A stretch of DNA of 7,526 bases, taken from positions 1-7,526 of the forward strand of contig JAFBAD010000041.1 of the NCBI GenBank assembly GCA_019247975.1. The letters run 5' to 3'. How positions within the stretch are numbered: the first letter of the stretch is position 1; each line of letters begins with the position of its first letter. The position numbers and the translations under genes are program-made. The notes under the pieces were generated by a model that ran no database searches, had not been told where the DNA came from, and saw nothing but the letters and a program-made list of their open reading frames with translations. Of this stretch, positions 5,937 to 7,526 are shown piece by piece. This DNA comes from Acidimicrobiia bacterium. GTDB taxonomy: Bacteria; Actinomycetota; Acidimicrobiia; Acidimicrobiales; Iamiaceae.

Positions 5937-6767
5937 ATGAGTGATTCTGTAGGTCAGTACCTGAACGAGATCGGTTTGGTCCCGCTGCTCACCGCAGAGG
6001 AAGAGCGCGAGCTGTCCAAGCTGGTCGAAGCCGGATTCGCCGCACGCGAGCGCCTCGCCACGGGCGAGGACACCGCCGAGGTGCGGCGCACGATCGAGCG
6101 GGCCGACCGGGCCAAGGACCGGTTCATCCGGGCGAACCTCCGCCTGGTCGTGAGCGTGGCCCGCCGGTACCCGCTGCCGCCGGGCATGGAGCTCCTGGAT
6201 CTGATCCAGGAGGGCAACCTGGGCCTCGAGCACGCAGTCGACAAGTTCGACTGGCGCAAGGGGTTCAAGTTCTCCACGTACGCCACGTTCTGGATCCGCC
6301 AGGCCATCGGCCGGGCGCTGGACCAGAAGGCGAGCCTCATCCGCCTGCCGGGTGACCGCTCGGCGAGCCTCCGCGCCGCGCTGCGGCAGGTGGCCGGCGA
6401 CGGCGACGAGCTCGACGACGAGCACGCGACCCTCCACCGGCTCACCACGCCCACCTCGCTCGACCGCACGATCGGTGACGACGACAGCAACGAGCTCGTC
6501 GACATCATCCCGGACTCCGTCGCCACCCCCGAGGACCAGGTCCTCGCACGGGCCGAAGAGGAGCTGGCCACCAGCCTCCTCGACGTGCTCGACGCACGGG
6601 CCCGGTACGCGGTGGAGCAGCGCTTCGGCATCAACGACGGCCGCAAGCGCAGCTACCGCGAGGTCGGTGAGGAGCTCGGGGTCACCGCAGAGGCGGCCCG
6701 TCGGCTGGTGAAGCGAGCGGTCAACACCGTCCGCACCGAGGCCGAAGCCCGCATCGACGCGGCCTGA
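5937..6767 (+). CDS. RNA polymerase sigma factor, sigma-70 family (group 2/3-like)
   Basis: This 276-residue alternative sigma factor binds core RNA polymerase and selects promoters. Region 1.1 is absent. Region 1.2 is at residues 3-33 (SVGQYLNEIG, then LTAEEERELSKL). Region 2 spans about 58-138, with NLRLVVSVARRY (67-78), the core-binding DLIQEGNLGL (88-97) and KFSTYATFWIRQAIGRAL (111-128). Region 4 spans about 213-270, with a helix-turn-helix at 239-266. Compared with RpoD/HrdB/SigB, the WWIRQAIT motif reads FWIRQAIG, the stretch between IRLP (135-138) and TIG (178-180) is about 17 residues shorter, and the -35 recognition helix reads TAEAARRLVKRA instead of TRERIRQIEAKA. It is therefore probably non-essential, with different promoter preference. 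No anti-sigma gene is adjacent. It is divergent from nadD, and the DAHP synthase gene follows 53 bases after its stop. Confidence 0.92.
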   Translation: MSDSVGQYLNEIGLVPLLTAEEERELSKLVEAGFAARERLATGEDTAEVRRTIERADRAKDRFIRANLRLVVSVARRYPLPPGMELLDLIQEGNLGLEHAVDKFDWRKGFKFSTYATFWIRQAIGRALDQKASLIRLPGDRSASLRAALRQVAGDGDELDDEHATLHRLTTPTSLDRTIGDDDSNELVDIIPDSVATPEDQVLARAEEELATSLLDVLDARARYAVEQRFGINDGRKRSYREVGEELGVTAEAARRLVKRAVNTVRTEAEARIDAA

Positions 6768-6785
6768 GCACCCCCACAACCCGCT

Positions 6786-6814
6786 TTGCGTGACCGTTTG
6801 GGTCGGGCCACGCT
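6786..6814 (+). promoter_or_regulatory. Weak candidate promoter for a leaderless DAHP synthase mRNA
   Basis: TTGCGT (6786-6791), 17 bases, then CACGCT (6809-6814) resembles a poor -35/-10 pair. The -10 element ends 6 bases before the ATG at 6821, so transcription would begin at or near the start codon. Leaderless genes are common in actinobacteria, and no good ribosome binding site precedes this gene. The match is weak. Confidence 0.25.
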
Positions 6815-6820
6815 GTGAGC

Positions 6821-7526
6821 ATGGACCGCACGGTGCCTCGTGGGTCGTCGAGCGAGACCGCTGGTGCCTCGCTCGACTACCCGAGCGCCGATCCCCTCGC
6901 GTCGTGGCAACCCGCCTCCTGGCGGGACCACGCCGTGGTGCAGCAGCCGGACTGGCCCGATGATGGTGAGCTCGACCGGGTCCTGAAGCAGATGGCGGGG
7001 CTCCCCCCGCTCGTCTTCCCGGCCGAGGCCCGCGACCTCACCGCCGAGCTGGCGGAGGTCGCGGCGGGCCGGGCGTTTCTGCTCCAGGCCGGTGACTGCG
7101 CCGAGTCCTTCGACAGCTTCAGCGCCGAGTCGGTGCGGGAGCGCCTGCGGATCATCCTCCAGATGGCCGTGGTGCTCACCTACTCGTCCGGCCTACCGAC
7201 CGTGAAGATCGGCCGCATCGCCGGCCAGTTCGCGAAGCCCCGAAGCGCCGGTTCCGAGACGGTGGACGGCGTCGCGCTGCCGTCCTTCCGCGGCCACATG
7301 GTCAACGACATCGCCTTCGAGGCCGGGGCCCGGGTCCCCGACCCCGACCGGCTCCTGCGGGCCTACCACCAGTCCGCGGCCACGCTGAACCTGCTGCGCT
7401 CGCTGACGAAGGGCGGCTTCGCCGACCTGTCGCAGGTGCACTCGTGGACCCAGAGCTTCGTGGTCGCCAGCCCCGAGGGCGCCCGCTACCAGCAGGTCGC
7501 CGACGAGATCGACCGGGCGCTGCACT
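6821..7526 (+). CDS. aroG: Class II DAHP synthase (3-deoxy-7-phosphoheptulonate synthase), N-terminal half
   Basis: The enzyme condenses phosphoenolpyruvate and erythrose 4-phosphate to DAHP, the first step of the shikimate pathway to aromatic amino acids. The frame runs 235 codons to the right edge without a stop; the family is usually about 440-470 residues, so about half is present. Family motifs are WQPASWRDH (29-37), QQPDWPD (41-47), PPLVFPAEAR (62-71), LLQAGDCAESF (88-98, with metal-binding Cys93), KIGRIAGQFAKPRS (129-142), VPDPDRLLRAYHQSAATLN (172-190) and LLRSL (191-195). One oddity is RGHMVND (157-163), where the family usually has RGDxxNG. The ATG at 6821 gives a normal N-terminus, but an in-frame GTG at 6815 is also possible and neither has a strong ribosome binding site. 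Class II enzymes in actinobacteria are named aroG, aroF or aroH, so the symbol is by analogy with Mycobacterium. Confidence 0.93.
   Translation, partial: MDRTVPRGSSSETAGASLDYPSADPLASWQPASWRDHAVVQQPDWPDDGELDRVLKQMAGLPPLVFPAEARDLTAELAEVAAGRAFLLQAGDCAESFDSFSAESVRERLRIILQMAVVLTYSSGLPTVKIGRIAGQFAKPRSAGSETVDGVALPSFRGHMVNDIAFEAGARVPDPDRLLRAYHQSAATLNLLRSLTKGGFADLSQVHSWTQSFVVASPEGARYQQVADEIDRALH

Noticed and set aside
6768..6820. Terminator between the sigma gene and the DAHP synthase gene
   Set aside because: Only short, broken complementarity (around GACC...GGTC) is present; there is no stem comparable to that at 604-639.

Overview
The window is GC-rich chromosomal DNA from a high-GC Gram-positive, probably an actinobacterium. 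The evidence is strong G/C bias at third codon positions, GTG starts, an unusual FtsX-like permease of a type familiar from actinobacteria, an LCP-like/LytR_C gene between nadD and rsfS, and a class II (plant/mycobacterial-type) DAHP synthase. An Acidimicrobiia-like origin is a guess from general impression only. I see no rRNA, tRNA, CRISPR array, insertion sequence or phage gene.

Layout from left to right. Positions 1-175 hold no gene that can be closed with confidence. Next, on the + strand, come a small secreted protein (176-583), a strong hairpin terminator (604-639) and a long FtsX-like ABC permease (754-3186). The permease converges almost stop to stop on a tightly packed minus-strand operon. 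In transcription order this operon is nadD (5728-5132), an LCP-like/LytR_C membrane protein (5135-3555) and rsfS (3562-3191). These genes overlap by 4 and 8 bases, so translation is probably coupled. A 208-base divergent intergenic region (5729-5936) separates nadD from a + strand sigma-70 family gene (5937-6767). It carries a perfect GTGA-N6-TCAC palindrome of the CRP/FNR type and a hairpin in the nadD leader. The last gene is the N-terminal half of a class II DAHP synthase, which starts at 6821 and runs off the right edge.

The nadD operon joins NAD biosynthesis, a cell-envelope type protein and ribosome silencing, an arrangement that is ordinary in outline for actinobacteria. The sigma factor would direct polymerase to an unknown promoter class. 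DAHP synthase opens the shikimate pathway. The permease and secreted protein look like accessory envelope functions.

I do not see a clear undescribed multi-gene system. The points most worth a second look are departures from family consensus. The sigma factor has a shortened region 3 and altered -10 and -35 recognition residues. The LCP-like protein has lost the usual IPRD arginine. The DAHP synthase has RGH where RGD is usual. The permease has no visible ATPase partner, and a CRP-type site lies in the nadD/sigma control region.
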